Assembly (NCBI RefSeq): GCF_900104535.1
Contig: NZ_LT629710.1
Location: forward strand, 1,488,001-1,552,000
Reading direction: 5' to 3'
Length of the DNA stretch: 64,000 bases
Origin: Nakamurella panacisegetis
Lineage (GTDB): Bacteria; Actinomycetota; Actinomycetes; Mycobacteriales; Nakamurellaceae
Position numbers and translations under genes: made by a program. Under the pieces are notes generated by a model that was not told the origin of the DNA, made no database searches, and saw only the letters and a list, made by a program, of their open reading frames with translations. Below, piece after piece: positions 17,600 through 26,919 of the stretch. The first letter of the stretch is position 1. Every line of letters starts with the position of its first letter.

Positions 17600-19144
17600 T
17601 CAGTCGCTCGGCGGAGACTCCACGATCTGCGCCTTGATGTCCTTCTTCAGTACCTTTCCGACCTTTGACCGGGGCAGGTCGGACCAGAACTCGACCTGCT
17701 TGGGCGCCTTCACACTGCCGACCCGGCTCTTGACGAACATCTTGATCTCCTCGGCGCTGACCTGCTGACCCGGCTGCAGTTGCACCACGGCGGTGACCCG
17801 TTCACCCCACTTGTCGTCCGGAAGTCCGATCACCGCACAGTCGGCCACCGCCGGGTGCTGCATCAGGGCCTGTTCCACCTCGGCCGAGTACACGTTGAAC
17901 CCGCCGGTGATGATCATGTCCTTGGCCCGGTCGACGACGTAGAGGAAGTTGTCGGCGTCGAGGTAGCCGATGTCGCCGGTGTGATGCCACCCGAATCGCC
18001 CAACCTCCGCCGTGGCGTCGGGATCCTTGTAGTACCCGGCCATCACCAGCGAGCTGCGGATCACGATCTCGCCGCGCTCCCCCGGCGGCAGCAGCGCCCC
18101 GCCCTCGTCCATGATGGCCACGATGACCAACGGAGCCGGCCGGCCGGCCGACGACAGACGGTGCGACGCAACCGTTCCGTCGGGATCGAAATGGTCGGCC
18201 GGAGCCATGGTGGAGATCATCATCGGCGCCTCGGTCTGGCCGAACAACTGCGCCATCACCGGTCCGATGCGGGCGATGGCCTCTTCCAGCCGCGTCACCG
18301 ACATGGGCGCCGCCCCGTACCAGAAGCATTGCAGGGAGGACAGATCCGTGGTCGGCAGGTCGTGATGAGCCAGCAGCATGTAGATCAGGGTCGGCGGCAG
18401 GAAGGTGTGGGTGACGTGCTTGCGTTCGATGGCGGTCAGGAAATCGGTCAGATCCGGGGTCGGGAGGATGACGATCTCGCCGCCCATCGCCATCACCGGG
18501 AAGCAGAGCACGCCCGCCGCGTGGGTCAACGGCGCCAGCGCCAGGTAGGTCGGCCGCGGTGCGAACGGATAGGCCATCAAGGTGACGGCCGACATGATCT
18601 CCAGGTTGCGGCCGGTGAGCATCACCCCCTTCGGTCGACCGGTGGTGCCGCCGGTTCCGACGATCATGGCCACGTCGTCGATCGGTTCGACGGCAATCGG
18701 ATCGCCGGAGATTCCGGCCAACCACTCGTCGATCCCGACCCCGACCGACGACGGGCCGTCGAGGCAGACCAACGTGGCGAGTTGCGGCAGCCCGGGGGCG
18801 ATCTTCTCGACCAGTGGGGAGAACTTCGCCTGGTAGATCAGGCAGGTGCAGTCGAAGAATTCGAGCAGATCCCGGTTTTCGGCCGCCTCGTTGCGGGGGT
18901 TGATCGGACACCAGACGGCCCCGGCCCGGGAAATGCCGAATACGCAGGAAAATGCCGCCGGATCATTGGCCGACAGGATCGCGACCTTGTCGCCCGGGCG
19001 CACCCCCGACCTGTGGAGCGCCCGGGCGACCTTGAAGGAATGTACCTGGACATCACAGTAGGACAGGGAACTCTCACCGACGGTGAGGCACGGGGCGTCA
19101 CCACCGAGCGAGACCCCTTTGTCCAGGTACTCGATCAAGCCCAC
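17600..19144 (-). CDS. AMP-dependent acyl-CoA synthetase/ligase
   Basis: The 514-residue adenylate-forming enzyme has the P-loop GTGGTTGRPKGVMLT, the A5 region FGQTEAPM, the A7 motif WHHTGDIGYLD, A8 RAKDMIITGGFNVYSAEVE and the catalytic lysine near the C-terminus in RSKVGKVLKKDI. It activates a carboxylic acid to its CoA thioester. The length is normal for the family. It sits between an SDR upstream (41 bp) and an LLM oxidoreductase downstream (86 bp), all on the same strand. Confidence 0.92.
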   Translation of the reverse strand: MGLIEYLDKGVSLGGDAPCLTVGESSLSYCDVQVHSFKVARALHRSGVRPGDKVAILSANDPAAFSCVFGISRAGAVWCPINPRNEAAENRDLLEFFDCTCLIYQAKFSPLVEKIAPGLPQLATLVCLDGPSSVGVGIDEWLAGISGDPIAVEPIDDVAMIVGTGGTTGRPKGVMLTGRNLEIMSAVTLMAYPFAPRPTYLALAPLTHAAGVLCFPVMAMGGEIVILPTPDLTDFLTAIERKHVTHTFLPPTLIYMLLAHHDLPTTDLSSLQCFWYGAAPMSVTRLEEAIARIGPVMAQLFGQTEAPMMISTMAPADHFDPDGTVASHRLSSAGRPAPLVIVAIMDEGGALLPPGERGEIVIRSSLVMAGYYKDPDATAEVGRFGWHHTGDIGYLDADNFLYVVDRAKDMIITGGFNVYSAEVEQALMQHPAVADCAVIGLPDDKWGERVTAVVQLQPGQQVSAEEIKMFVKSRVGSVKAPKQVEFWSDLPRSKVGKVLKKDIKAQIVESPPSD

Positions 19145-19185
19145 TTCTCCGACCTCCCGGGTTCGGAATGGATCGCCGCCGCGAT

Positions 19186-19989
19186 CTACATTCCCATCCC
19201 ACCGTCGACGGCCAGCCCGGTTCCGGTGATGAACTTGGCGCCGTCGGAGGCAAGGAAGACGACCGCGTCGGCCATGTCGTCGACCTGGCCGAGTCGGCCG
19301 AGCGGGGTGGCGGCGATGACGTCGCCGGCCGCGGCTTCCGGTGTGGCCGACAGGCCCATGGCGGCGTGACTGACGGCCAGCGCCTGCCCCATCTCGGTCG
19401 GGACCAGGCCCGGGTAGATGCAGTTGACCCGAACGCCGTACCCGAGGGCGCCGGATTCGCGAGCCGCGACCCGGGTGAGGCGATCGACGCCCGACTTGGT
19501 CGCCGAGTACGCCGAGATGCCGGGGAACGCGATGGTCGCGGCGACCGACGCGATGTTGATGATCGCGCCGCCCTGGCCGGCCACCCCGTCCGGCTTCATG
19601 GCCCGGAAGCCGTGCTTGACGCCGAGCAGGGTGCCCAGGAGATTGACCTCGAGCATCTTCCGGATATCGGCCGGCTCCAGATCGACCAGCAGGCTGGAGA
19701 TCTCGAGGCCGGCGTTGTTGACCAGGATGTCCAGGCCGCCGAGCCGGCTCACGGTGGCGGCGATGGCCGCCTCCCAGCTCGCGTCGTCGGTCACGTCCAG
19801 GTGGACGAACCCGGCGGTGGCTCCGCTGGAGGCGATCGAGTCGGCGGTCGCCTGCCCGGCTTCCTTCTGGAGGTCACCGATCACCACAGAGGCACCGGCC
19901 GCGGACAACGCCTGCGCCATCCCGGCCCCCAGCCCCTGCGCGCCCCCGGTCACCAGGGCCTTGCGGCCGGTCAGGTCGTACACGTTCAT
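19186..19989 (-). CDS. Short-chain dehydrogenase/reductase
   Basis: The 267-residue SDR has TGGAQGLGAGMA, DLQKEAG for cofactor choice (Asp favours NAD), NNAG, the catalytic serine in NIASVAATIAF, and YSATK. It ends with the family's common tail FITGTGLAVDGGMGM. It is the first gene of the cluster running to the acyl-CoA ligase and LLM oxidoreductase and faces the divergent TetR gene, with operator-like palindromes between them. Confidence 0.92.
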   Translation of the reverse strand: MNVYDLTGRKALVTGGAQGLGAGMAQALSAAGASVVIGDLQKEAGQATADSIASSGATAGFVHLDVTDDASWEAAIAATVSRLGGLDILVNNAGLEISSLLVDLEPADIRKMLEVNLLGTLLGVKHGFRAMKPDGVAGQGGAIINIASVAATIAFPGISAYSATKSGVDRLTRVAARESGALGYGVRVNCIYPGLVPTEMGQALAVSHAAMGLSATPEAAAGDVIAATPLGRLGQVDDMADAVVFLASDGAKFITGTGLAVDGGMGM

Positions 19990-20095
19990 CGACTCTCCTT
20001 CGGTTCGTCGTCATTGACGCCATGGACTCGCGTCGGCGGGCGGATGTTGTGGCCGAGCGTCGTCGCACGAGTGATGTAGGCATCCTGCAGCCCGG

Positions 20096-20135
20096 CTTGA
20101 CGACCGTCAAGCATTTCCTTGACACCTGTCCAGGT
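20096..20135. promoter_or_regulatory. Two palindromes in the SDR-operon / TetR divergent promoter
   Basis: CTTGACG-AC-CGTCAAG (20096-20111) and ACCTG-TC-CAGGT (20124-20135) are both perfect. They lie between the SDR start at 19989 and the TetR start at 20214, where a TetR dimer could control both directions. A TTGACA at 20119-20124 sits between them. Which palindrome is the operator cannot be decided by reading. Confidence 0.6.
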
Positions 20136-20213
20136 TTCCGTTTCCTTGCCGGTCAGAGCCTGTCTAGACTGAATCGACAGAAGCAGATGAGGCAAGCATC
20201 GGGAGGTGTGAGC

Positions 20214-20855
20214 GTGACGCAGGTACTACAGGCCGACCGGGAGCCGCTCGCTCGCCGCCACCGGGTGGACAAGTTCGCCCAGCGACGCGACCAGCTGGCC
20301 CAGTCTGCGTTGCTCACCCTGTCCGAGCTCGGCTACGCGCGGACCAGCCTGCGCGAGATCGCCCAGAACTCGACGTTCTCCCACGGCGTGCTGCACTACT
20401 ACTTCACCGACAAGGTCGAGCTGATCCTGCACTGTGTCCGGCGGTACAAGACGGAGTGCGTCACGCAGTACGACCAGATCGTGGCCACCTCCACCACGCC
20501 GGACGAACTGGCCACGGGCTTCGGCGCGGCCATGGCGGCCACGTTGCGGAGTGACGCACACCTGCATCGCCTCTGGTACGACATGCGGTCCCAGAGCCTG
20601 TTCGAGGAGTCCTTTCGGACCGACGTCCTGGAACTGGACCGCGGCCTGGAACAGATGATCTGGCGGATCGTCACGCGGTATGCCGACCTGGCCGGACGCC
20701 CGCTCGCCGTGACCCCGGCCGTGGCCTACGCGCTGTTCGACGGCCTGTTCCAGCAGGCCCTGCTGCACCACCTCGGCGGCGACGCCCAGGCTGCGGCCGA
20801 GCTGCAGACCACCGTGCAGAACGTGCTCGTCGGCCTGGTGCTGGCGCCCCGATAG
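20214..20855 (+). CDS. TetR-family transcriptional regulator
   Basis: The 213-residue regulator has an N-terminal HTH (LSELGYARTSLREIAQ, FSHGVLHYYFTDKVELILHCV) and a TetR C-terminal helical domain with DAHLHRLWYDMRSQSLFEESF. GGGAGG at 20201-20206 gives good spacing to GTG 20214; a GTG at 20208 is too close and upstream codons read through the palindromic region. It is divergent from the SDR/ligase/LLM cluster, so it is the likely repressor of that pathway and may respond to its acyl substrate. Confidence 0.88.
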   Translation: MTQVLQADREPLARRHRVDKFAQRRDQLAQSALLTLSELGYARTSLREIAQNSTFSHGVLHYYFTDKVELILHCVRRYKTECVTQYDQIVATSTTPDELATGFGAAMAATLRSDAHLHRLWYDMRSQSLFEESFRTDVLELDRGLEQMIWRIVTRYADLAGRPLAVTPAVAYALFDGLFQQALLHHLGGDAQAAAELQTTVQNVLVGLVLAPR

Positions 20856-20909
20856 CCTTGACCCGGTGACGGCCGGACCCGGCCGTCCCGGCCGAAGGGG
20901 TGACCAGGC

Positions 20910-22337
20910 ATGTCCGACACGTCCGCGCCGACATCGACGAGGGCCGACGAGTTGAACACGACCCGACCCCAGAAAGCCGTGCCCACCGGGCCCGGTCTCG
21001 ATCGGCAATTGCAGCGCTGGCTGCCCTGGGGGGTCGCCGCCCTCCTGGCCGTCTTCTACGCGGCCGTGTCCATCCGACGGCACGTCGAGCTGCTGACCAG
21101 CGCCTACGACCTGGGTATTTACGACCAGGCGGTGCGCTCGTACTCGCACTTCTCGCTGCCCTACAACTCCGTGCAGAGCGCCCACTTCGACGTGCTCGGT
21201 GATCACTTCTCGCCGGTCCTGGCCCTGTTGGCACCGCTCTACTGGATCCACGACTCACCCACCACCCTCCTGGCCGCCCAGGCCGTGCTGATCGCGGTCG
21301 CGGTCGTCCCGCTGATGCGCTGGGCCCACCGTTCCATCGGGCTCGGCGCCGCACTGGTGGTCGGTCTCGGCTACGGGTTGAGTTTCGGTGTCGCCAACGC
21401 GGTCACCTTCGACTTCCACGAGGTGGCCTTCGCCGCCCCGCTGATCGCCTTCGCCGCGGTGGCTCTCGGCGAGGGTCGCCTGACCGCGGCCGTGGCCTGG
21501 GCGGCTCCGCTGGTCCTCGTCAAGGAGGACCTCGGTCTCACCGTGGCCGTGGTGGGCCTGCTGGTCGCGTGGCGTGGCCGGCGGATGCTCGGCCTTCTCA
21601 CCGCCGCGGGTGGTGCGCTGGGAGCGGCCCTGGCCGTGCTGGTGATCATTCCCGGGATGAATCCGCTGGGCCACAACAATCACGCCTCGAAGTTCGGGAC
21701 GTCCATCCTGCACCAGTTCACGATTCTGCTGAGCCCGGACATCAAGATCCTCACCCTGGTCTTCCTGCTGGCGCCGACCGTGTTCCTGGCCATTCGATCG
21801 CCGATCATCGCCTTGGCCGTCCCGACCGTCCTGTGGCGATTCCTGGCCACCGACCCCAACTATTGGGGCAACCAGTTCCACTACAGCCTGATCCTGATGC
21901 CCGTCATCTTCGCCGCGTTCATCGACGTACTGCGCCGCCGGAACCCGGCCCCCCGCCGGATCTTCCTGCTGGCCAGTGCGCTGGTCACGGTGTACCTGGT
22001 CCCCCAGAACGGTTTCGCGCAGGCCTTCACCTCCGGCCTGTGGCACACCAGCGAGGCGACCTCACAGGTCCGGGCGCTCCTGGCCCGGATTCCTTCCGGC
22101 ACAACGGTTGCCGCCTCGAACCAGTTACTGCCCCAGCTGAGCCAACGCGACCACGTCACGTTGATCGGCCGTACACCGCTGGACGTCTCGCAGCCGGCCT
22201 ACATCATCTCGGAGACCCAGAACGTCGGCTTTCCGTTGGGGACGGACGGGCAGAACGCCTGGCTGGCCGACGCACGCAGCCACGGTTACCGCGACATCGG
22301 TACGGCCGGCTCGGTCGTCCTCCTGGCCCGGAACTGA
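20910..22337 (+). CDS. DUF2079-family polytopic membrane protein
   Basis: The 475-residue protein has about ten hydrophobic segments and the DUF2079 hallmarks AYDLGIYDQAV near residue 70, HFDVLGDHFSPVL, and FDFHEVAF in the middle. The C-terminal 100 residues form a soluble domain (VRALLARIPSGTTVAASNQLLPQL, HVTLIG). The family resembles GT-C glycosyltransferase-type membrane enzymes, but no reaction is established. The short N-terminus before residue 35 is Thr/Ser-rich and cytoplasmic. It is convergent with the marR gene, 22 bp apart. Confidence 0.85.
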   Translation: MSDTSAPTSTRADELNTTRPQKAVPTGPGLDRQLQRWLPWGVAALLAVFYAAVSIRRHVELLTSAYDLGIYDQAVRSYSHFSLPYNSVQSAHFDVLGDHFSPVLALLAPLYWIHDSPTTLLAAQAVLIAVAVVPLMRWAHRSIGLGAALVVGLGYGLSFGVANAVTFDFHEVAFAAPLIAFAAVALGEGRLTAAVAWAAPLVLVKEDLGLTVAVVGLLVAWRGRRMLGLLTAAGGALGAALAVLVIIPGMNPLGHNNHASKFGTSILHQFTILLSPDIKILTLVFLLAPTVFLAIRSPIIALAVPTVLWRFLATDPNYWGNQFHYSLILMPVIFAAFIDVLRRRNPAPRRIFLLASALVTVYLVPQNGFAQAFTSGLWHTSEATSQVRALLARIPSGTTVAASNQLLPQLSQRDHVTLIGRTPLDVSQPAYIISETQNVGFPLGTDGQNAWLADARSHGYRDIGTAGSVVLLARN

Positions 22338-22359
22338 GGTCGACCGGTCCGCACGATGG

Positions 22360-22857
22360 TCAGGAGTGGCGACTGGGCGTCCGTGGCCGAACGACGGCGG
22401 AGGCCGTCTGCACCTTCGTCAACAGCCGACGGAGTTCCCGACGCTCGGTCTCGTCCAGCGCCGCCAGCACGGTCGCCTCCACCCGATGACGGGCCGCCGC
22501 CAACTTCGCGCGTTTGCGTTTGACCGCCGGAGTCGGTGACACGAAGCTCTGCCGCCCGTCGGCCGGATCGGCCACCCGGACGATCAGGTTGTCGCGTTCC
22601 ATCCGGCGAAGCGTGGCCGCCATGGTCGGCTGCTCGACGCCGACCGATCGGGCGATCTCGGCCTGGGTCGCCGAAGAGCGGCCACTGAGCAGGAAGTCAA
22701 CGACCGCGAACTGCGCCGGGGTCAGACCGAGCGGGGCCAGTTGGGCCGCAGACTCGAATGCCGTCCGCCGGGCCAGCTGCATGATCAGCTCGGTCGTCAG
22801 CTCATCGGCTTCGGCGCCCGACTCGGGCGTCGACCGAGAGCGCGTCTCCATCGCCAT
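22360..22857 (-). CDS. MarR-family transcriptional regulator
   Basis: The 165-residue winged helix is typical of MarR: LGLTPAQFAVVDFLLSG, ATQAEIARSVGVEQPTMAATLRRM, then the wing RVADPADGRQSFVSPT. The dimerising helices flank it, and it ends in a basic tail. Its target is unknown. Palindromes just upstream at 22881-22895 and 22904-22915 are candidate autoregulatory operators. Confidence 0.9.
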   Translation of the reverse strand: MAMETRSRSTPESGAEADELTTELIMQLARRTAFESAAQLAPLGLTPAQFAVVDFLLSGRSSATQAEIARSVGVEQPTMAATLRRMERDNLIVRVADPADGRQSFVSPTPAVKRKRAKLAAARHRVEATVLAALDETERRELRRLLTKVQTASAVVRPRTPSRHS

Positions 22858-22880
22858 CAGTGGTTCCTTTCGAACGCAGA

Positions 22881-23012
22881 CGCCCCACGGGGGCGTGAGT
22901 TACACCTCCGGAGGTAGGTGCAGCTGGAAATCGACGCCACGAACTGGCGGCGCCGAGGGCAGGCGGTCGATACGGTACCCATCCATCGACAAAATATTAC
23001 TGGTTTGGCCAA
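22881..23012. promoter_or_regulatory. Palindromes upstream of the MarR gene
   Basis: In the 359-base divergent gap before the XRE gene I see CGCCCC-ACG-GGGGCG (22881-22895), the perfect 12-bp palindrome ACCTCCGGAGGT (22904-22915), and TTGGCCAA (23005-23012) inside an AT-rich stretch around AAAATATTAC. These are plausible MarR operators or promoter parts. No gene is evident in the gap. Confidence 0.5.
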
Positions 23013-23216
23013 CTATTCCGATGTCGGATCGGGCGCCGTCCACAGAGTCAACTACCGCTAGCATCGGCCGATCCCCGAGAGCCCGAGGAGACTATGCAAA
23101 ACTCATCGGGATGACCTCTGAAGACGGCTTCCGACCACCCTCGATAGGTTCCTATGAAAACGGTATGCTGCCCGCTATGAACTCACTCGCCGATCCGCGG
23201 GCACGGAAGTGACGAG

Positions 23217-23834
23217 GTGACCGCGGCGACCGACGCCACGGCGGCGCGCCCACCCGAACCGGTGGCGACCGGCCCCGACCGCCCAAGCCCAGCACCGGTG
23301 CGCCGGGGCCGCCCTCGGACGGATCCGCCCGGGCCGCGGGATCGAGCGGTCGGAGACATGCTGTCTCGACTGCGCAAAGAGCAGCGGGTGAGCGTGCGCG
23401 CTCTCCTGGAGCGGATGGCACAACCGATCTCCGCTCCCACCTACGCGCGGTACGAGTCGGGCCAACGTGCCTTGGCCCCGGAACTCCTGGCCGACATCTG
23501 CCAGGCCCTCGGGGTCAGTGTCGACGAGGTGCTCCGACTCGTGGACACCGCCGAGGGGTCGTCCGCCAGGGGGACGGACGGCGCCGGGTTCGTCCTTGAC
23601 CCTCACGGGCCTCAGGTCCCGGCCATCAGGGTTCGGGTCGCGTTGCTCATGGACCCGGCCGAGGCCTGGCTCGCCCCGGTCCGCGGGATGCTGCGACTTC
23701 ACGCCGACACCGGCACCGACGAATACGGCGACCTATTGCTGGACGAGCCGCTGACTCGGGTGATCGCCCAGATTCTCGGACTGCCTCTACTCGAGTGCTG
23801 GTCGCGCCTGACCAAATTCATCGATCGCGATTGA
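23217..23834 (+). CDS. XRE-type helix-turn-helix protein
   Basis: The 205-residue protein opens with a disordered Ala/Pro-rich segment of about 45 residues, then an XRE HTH (MLSRLRKEQRVSVRALLERM, ISAPTYARYESGQRAL, LADICQALGVSVDEVLRLV). The remaining 90 residues are an unrecognised domain ending in CWSRLTKFIDRD. The GTG start at 23217 has only a weak upstream purine run. It is probably a DNA-binding regulator of unknown target. Confidence 0.75.
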   Translation: MTAATDATAARPPEPVATGPDRPSPAPVRRGRPRTDPPGPRDRAVGDMLSRLRKEQRVSVRALLERMAQPISAPTYARYESGQRALAPELLADICQALGVSVDEVLRLVDTAEGSSARGTDGAGFVLDPHGPQVPAIRVRVALLMDPAEAWLAPVRGMLRLHADTGTDEYGDLLLDEPLTRVIAQILGLPLLECWSRLTKFIDRD

Positions 23835-24051
23835 TTTCCAACCCGAATGGCCGAGTCCATACGTGACGACGGCCCGAGTTCATCACCGATCAATACCAGC
23901 GCAGCCCCATTAGAGACGCAATTCATCACGATCGAGGAATGGCCGCGCCGGACAACGATCAGCGTGGCGTCCTGGGTCGGCTCTCGACAGCGGCATCGGC
24001 GCGGGTTCGAAGCGGGTGATCCACCCCGCCGGTTGTGGCAACCTGGTCGGC

Positions 24052-24675
24052 ATGGAACACGGCCTCACCCTGACCTTCGGAACCGATGGATCGTGCCTGC
24101 GCAATCCGGACGGACCCACCGGCTGGGCGTACATCTGCGACAACGGCAACTATGCCTACGGCGGGCGGGCCTCGGGCACGAACCAGATCGGCGAGTTGAT
24201 GGCCATCCTGACGGTTCTGCGAGATCACCCGCACCAGCCGCTGGAGATCCAGTCGGACTCGGCCTACGCCATCGGCTGCTCATCCACCTGGAAGCCCGGC
24301 TGGCAGCGCGCCGGTTACGTCCGCAAGACCGGGCCGATCGCCAACCTGGACATCATCCGCGAGATCCACCAGCTGCTCGACGGACGGGGCGCCCCGGTCC
24401 GGTTCGTCAAGGTCAAGGCGCACCTGCGGGACGAGTCGGTGCACCCGTTGAACGTGCGAGCGGACGAACTCGCGGGCCGGGGGGCCCGGGGCGCCCAGGC
24501 CGCGCGGGGTGACGTGCTGGAAGCGGGCCACTGGCCGCTCGCCGGTTCGCCAACCGCTCACCCCCCGACGCCCACGACGGTCCTGAGGCCTCCGGTCGAG
24601 CCCGGCCCACCGTCGAGGGCCGTGCTGCGGCCGGGCGCCGAGCCGGCGCGGCCGGAGGCTCAGTTCCTGTTCTGA
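24052..24675 (+). CDS. RNase H-family protein with proline-rich C-terminal tail
   Basis: The N-terminal 130 residues match the RNase HI fold: TFGTDGSCLRNPDGPTGWAYI (first Asp), NQIGELMAILTVL (Glu), EIQSDSAYAIGC (second Asp), and a final acidic residue in HPLNVRADELAG after VRFVKVKAH. These would cut RNA in RNA-DNA hybrids. The last 70 residues are a Pro/Ala/Arg-rich tail with no recognisable domain. ATG 24052 is preferred over an upstream GTG at 24016. The 217 bases before it hold no convincing gene. Confidence 0.8.
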   Translation: MEHGLTLTFGTDGSCLRNPDGPTGWAYICDNGNYAYGGRASGTNQIGELMAILTVLRDHPHQPLEIQSDSAYAIGCSSTWKPGWQRAGYVRKTGPIANLDIIREIHQLLDGRGAPVRFVKVKAHLRDESVHPLNVRADELAGRGARGAQAARGDVLEAGHWPLAGSPTAHPPTPTTVLRPPVEPGPPSRAVLRPGAEPARPEAQFLF

Positions 24676-24744
24676 TCCGGCTCCGGAGCAGCCCGGCGTA
24701 CCCGAGGGCGCGTTGGGGCGCCCGCTCAACGGCTGATCAGGTGG

Positions 24745-26163
24745 TCACGAAGGAGGCGCGGCCGGCAGCACCAGACGGGCCAACAGGCCGGTCCGCGGTC
24801 CGTCCGCCGGGTCGGGAAGCCCGTCGTCCGGCTCCCGGTCCAGCAGCACCACCGTCCCACCCGCTCGGCGCACGATGTCGGCCACGATGGACAGGCCGAG
24901 TCCGCTGCCGCCGGCGTCCCGGTCCCGGGCGTCGTCCAGCCGGGTGAACCGGTCGAAGACACGGGTCCGATCGGCCGGTGGGATACCCGACCCGTCATCG
25001 ATCACGTCGACCTGGACGTTGCTCCCCACCCGACGCACGCGGACCGACACCGCCGACCGGGCGTGGCGGACCGCGTTCGCCACGAGGTTGCCGACGGCGC
25101 GGCGGATCTCCTCCGGATCGGCCTTGATCGAGCATCCCTGATCGGTATCCGCCCGCACCGACACGCGCGCGTGCCCACCGGCGGAATCGGCGACCTGGGC
25201 CGCCAACGCTCCGACGTCGAAGGTCCGCATGGCGGCCGGGCGGCGGCTGTCGGCGTCGGCTCTGGCCAGCAGCAGCAGGTCCTCGATCAGCACCGACAAC
25301 CGGTCGACGTCGACCCTCAGGTCCTCCAGCACCTGACCACCGTCGCCCAGACGCTGAGCCACCTCCAGCTGCAGGGTGATGCTGGCCAACGGACTGCGAA
25401 GCTCGTGGGCGGCATCGGCCACGAAGGCTCGCTGGCGATCCCGGGCCAGGGCCAGCCGGTCCAGCATCTGGTTGAGGGTGACGGCGAGAGCGGCGATCTC
25501 GTCCGTCGAGTGCGGCACCGGCAGCCGTTCGGTCCGTCCGCTTCCGCTGATCCGCTCGGCACCGCGGCGGAGGGCCTCCACCGGCCGGAGGGTCCGGCCG
25601 ATGACCATCCAGGCGATCAGCGCCAACAGACCCAGCAGCAGTGGAGCGCTGATCAACAGCGCGGTCCGCAGGACCGAGGCGGTGTGCCGGAGGTCGCCGA
25701 TCGGTTGCGCCGCCAGGACGGTCACCGGCGCCGACGCCGGCCCGGCCGTGCGGGCGACCACGCGCAACGGCCCGGACAGCGCGATCCGGCTGCCCGGGAT
25801 CTGGATGGCGTGGCCGGCCAGTGCGCTCCGCAGTTCGTCCGGATGCAGCAGCGGCGTCAGCCGGTCCGCCGTCGCCGACCCGTCGACCACCCGGCCCTGC
25901 TGGTCGACGATCTGGACCACCTGGGCGCCGGCCACCGGCAACGGGTCCGGCGGCGACCCGCGGTCGACCAGGACGGCCACCTCGTCGGCGGCCGACCGGG
26001 CCTCGCTGTCCAGCGTCTGATTCACCGAAACACTCAGCACCACATAGAGGGTGATGCTCCCGGCGGTCAGGGCGACGGCGAGGCCACTGACCCCGATGAT
26101 CATCAGCCGCACCCGCAGACCCAGGCGCCCGAACCATGGGCGGCGCACGGCGGCGGGGATCAC
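24745..26163 (-). CDS. Sensor histidine kinase
   Basis: The 472-residue kinase has an N-terminal transmembrane helix (VRLMIIGVSGLAVALTAG), an extracytoplasmic sensor of about 140 residues and a second helix (LISAPLLLGLLALIAWMVIG). HAMP, the H-box FVADAAHELRSPLASITLQ, an N-box (NLVANAVRHA) and the G-boxes DDGSGIPP and GGSGLGLSIV follow. The GTG start at 26163 overlaps the stop of the response-regulator gene by GTGA, so the two are translated together. The signal sensed is unknown. Confidence 0.93.
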   Translation of the reverse strand: MIPAAVRRPWFGRLGLRVRLMIIGVSGLAVALTAGSITLYVVLSVSVNQTLDSEARSAADEVAVLVDRGSPPDPLPVAGAQVVQIVDQQGRVVDGSATADRLTPLLHPDELRSALAGHAIQIPGSRIALSGPLRVVARTAGPASAPVTVLAAQPIGDLRHTASVLRTALLISAPLLLGLLALIAWMVIGRTLRPVEALRRGAERISGSGRTERLPVPHSTDEIAALAVTLNQMLDRLALARDRQRAFVADAAHELRSPLASITLQLEVAQRLGDGGQVLEDLRVDVDRLSVLIEDLLLLARADADSRRPAAMRTFDVGALAAQVADSAGGHARVSVRADTDQGCSIKADPEEIRRAVGNLVANAVRHARSAVSVRVRRVGSNVQVDVIDDGSGIPPADRTRVFDRFTRLDDARDRDAGGSGLGLSIVADIVRRAGGTVVLLDREPDDGLPDPADGPRTGLLARLVLPAAPPS

Positions 26164-26816
26164 GGCACCAGCTTGTAGCCGGCGCCGCGCACGGTGACGA
26201 CCCGGGAGGCTCCCAGCTTCCGGCGCAGATAGCCGACATACACCTCGACCGCGTTCGGCCCGGTGTCCTCGCCGGCATCCCATACGTGATCGAGCAGTTC
26301 GGTCTTCCCGACGACCTGTCCGGCCCGCCGCATGAGGTATTCGAGGACGGTGAATTCGCGGTTGGTCAGGGTGACCTCGACGCCGTCCAGGTGGACCTCC
26401 CGCGCGGCCGGGTCGAGCGTCAACCCGCCGGCCGCCAGGACCGTCGGGCGGGCCACGGCGCCGCGGCGCAGCAGCGCCCGCAACCGGGCCAGCAGCACGA
26501 CGAACGAGAACGGCTTCGTCAGGTAGTCGTCGGCCCCGCAGTCGAGCCCGTCGGCCTGGTCGTACTCACCGTCCTTGGCCGACAACATCAGCACCGGCAG
26601 CCAGTTCCGTTCCGAGCGGAGCTCGCGGACCACCTGATAGCCGGACATCCGGGGCAGCATGACGTCGAGGATCATGGCGTCGTAGGCCCCGTGCCGGGCG
26701 GACTCAAGACCGGCCGCCCCATCGGTCACGACGTCCACCGCGAACCCTTCGGCGCCGAGCCCGCGCTGCAGCGCACCGGCCAGCCGGGTCTCGTCCTCCA
26801 CCACCAGCAGCCGCAT
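26160..26816 (-). CDS. OmpR-family response regulator
   Basis: The 218-residue regulator has a receiver domain (MRLLVVEDETRLAGAL; phospho-acceptor Asp in AMILDVMLPRMSG; KPF near residue 102) and a winged helix with LTNREFTVLEYLMRR and VEVYVGYLRRKLG. It is translationally coupled to the histidine kinase that follows. It starts 103 bp from, and divergent to, the gene for a secreted LolA/RseB-like protein plus ABC exporter, the likely target operon. Confidence 0.94.
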   Translation of the reverse strand: MRLLVVEDETRLAGALQRGLGAEGFAVDVVTDGAAGLESARHGAYDAMILDVMLPRMSGYQVVRELRSERNWLPVLMLSAKDGEYDQADGLDCGADDYLTKPFSFVVLLARLRALLRRGAVARPTVLAAGGLTLDPAAREVHLDGVEVTLTNREFTVLEYLMRRAGQVVGKTELLDHVWDAGEDTGPNAVEVYVGYLRRKLGASRVVTVRGAGYKLVP

Positions 26817-26919
26817 GGGCTCAGCGTGGCACGCCGCGGCTGAGCGCGCCGTCATGACTCTCAGCTTCGCCACAGCCGAGCCGTCGCACAGTGATGCCAG
26901 AGGAAACCGAGGAGATGTC

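Noticed and set aside
23847-24512. Open frame overlapping the RNase H gene
   Set aside because: Its C-terminal two thirds is an out-of-frame reading of the RNase H coding region.
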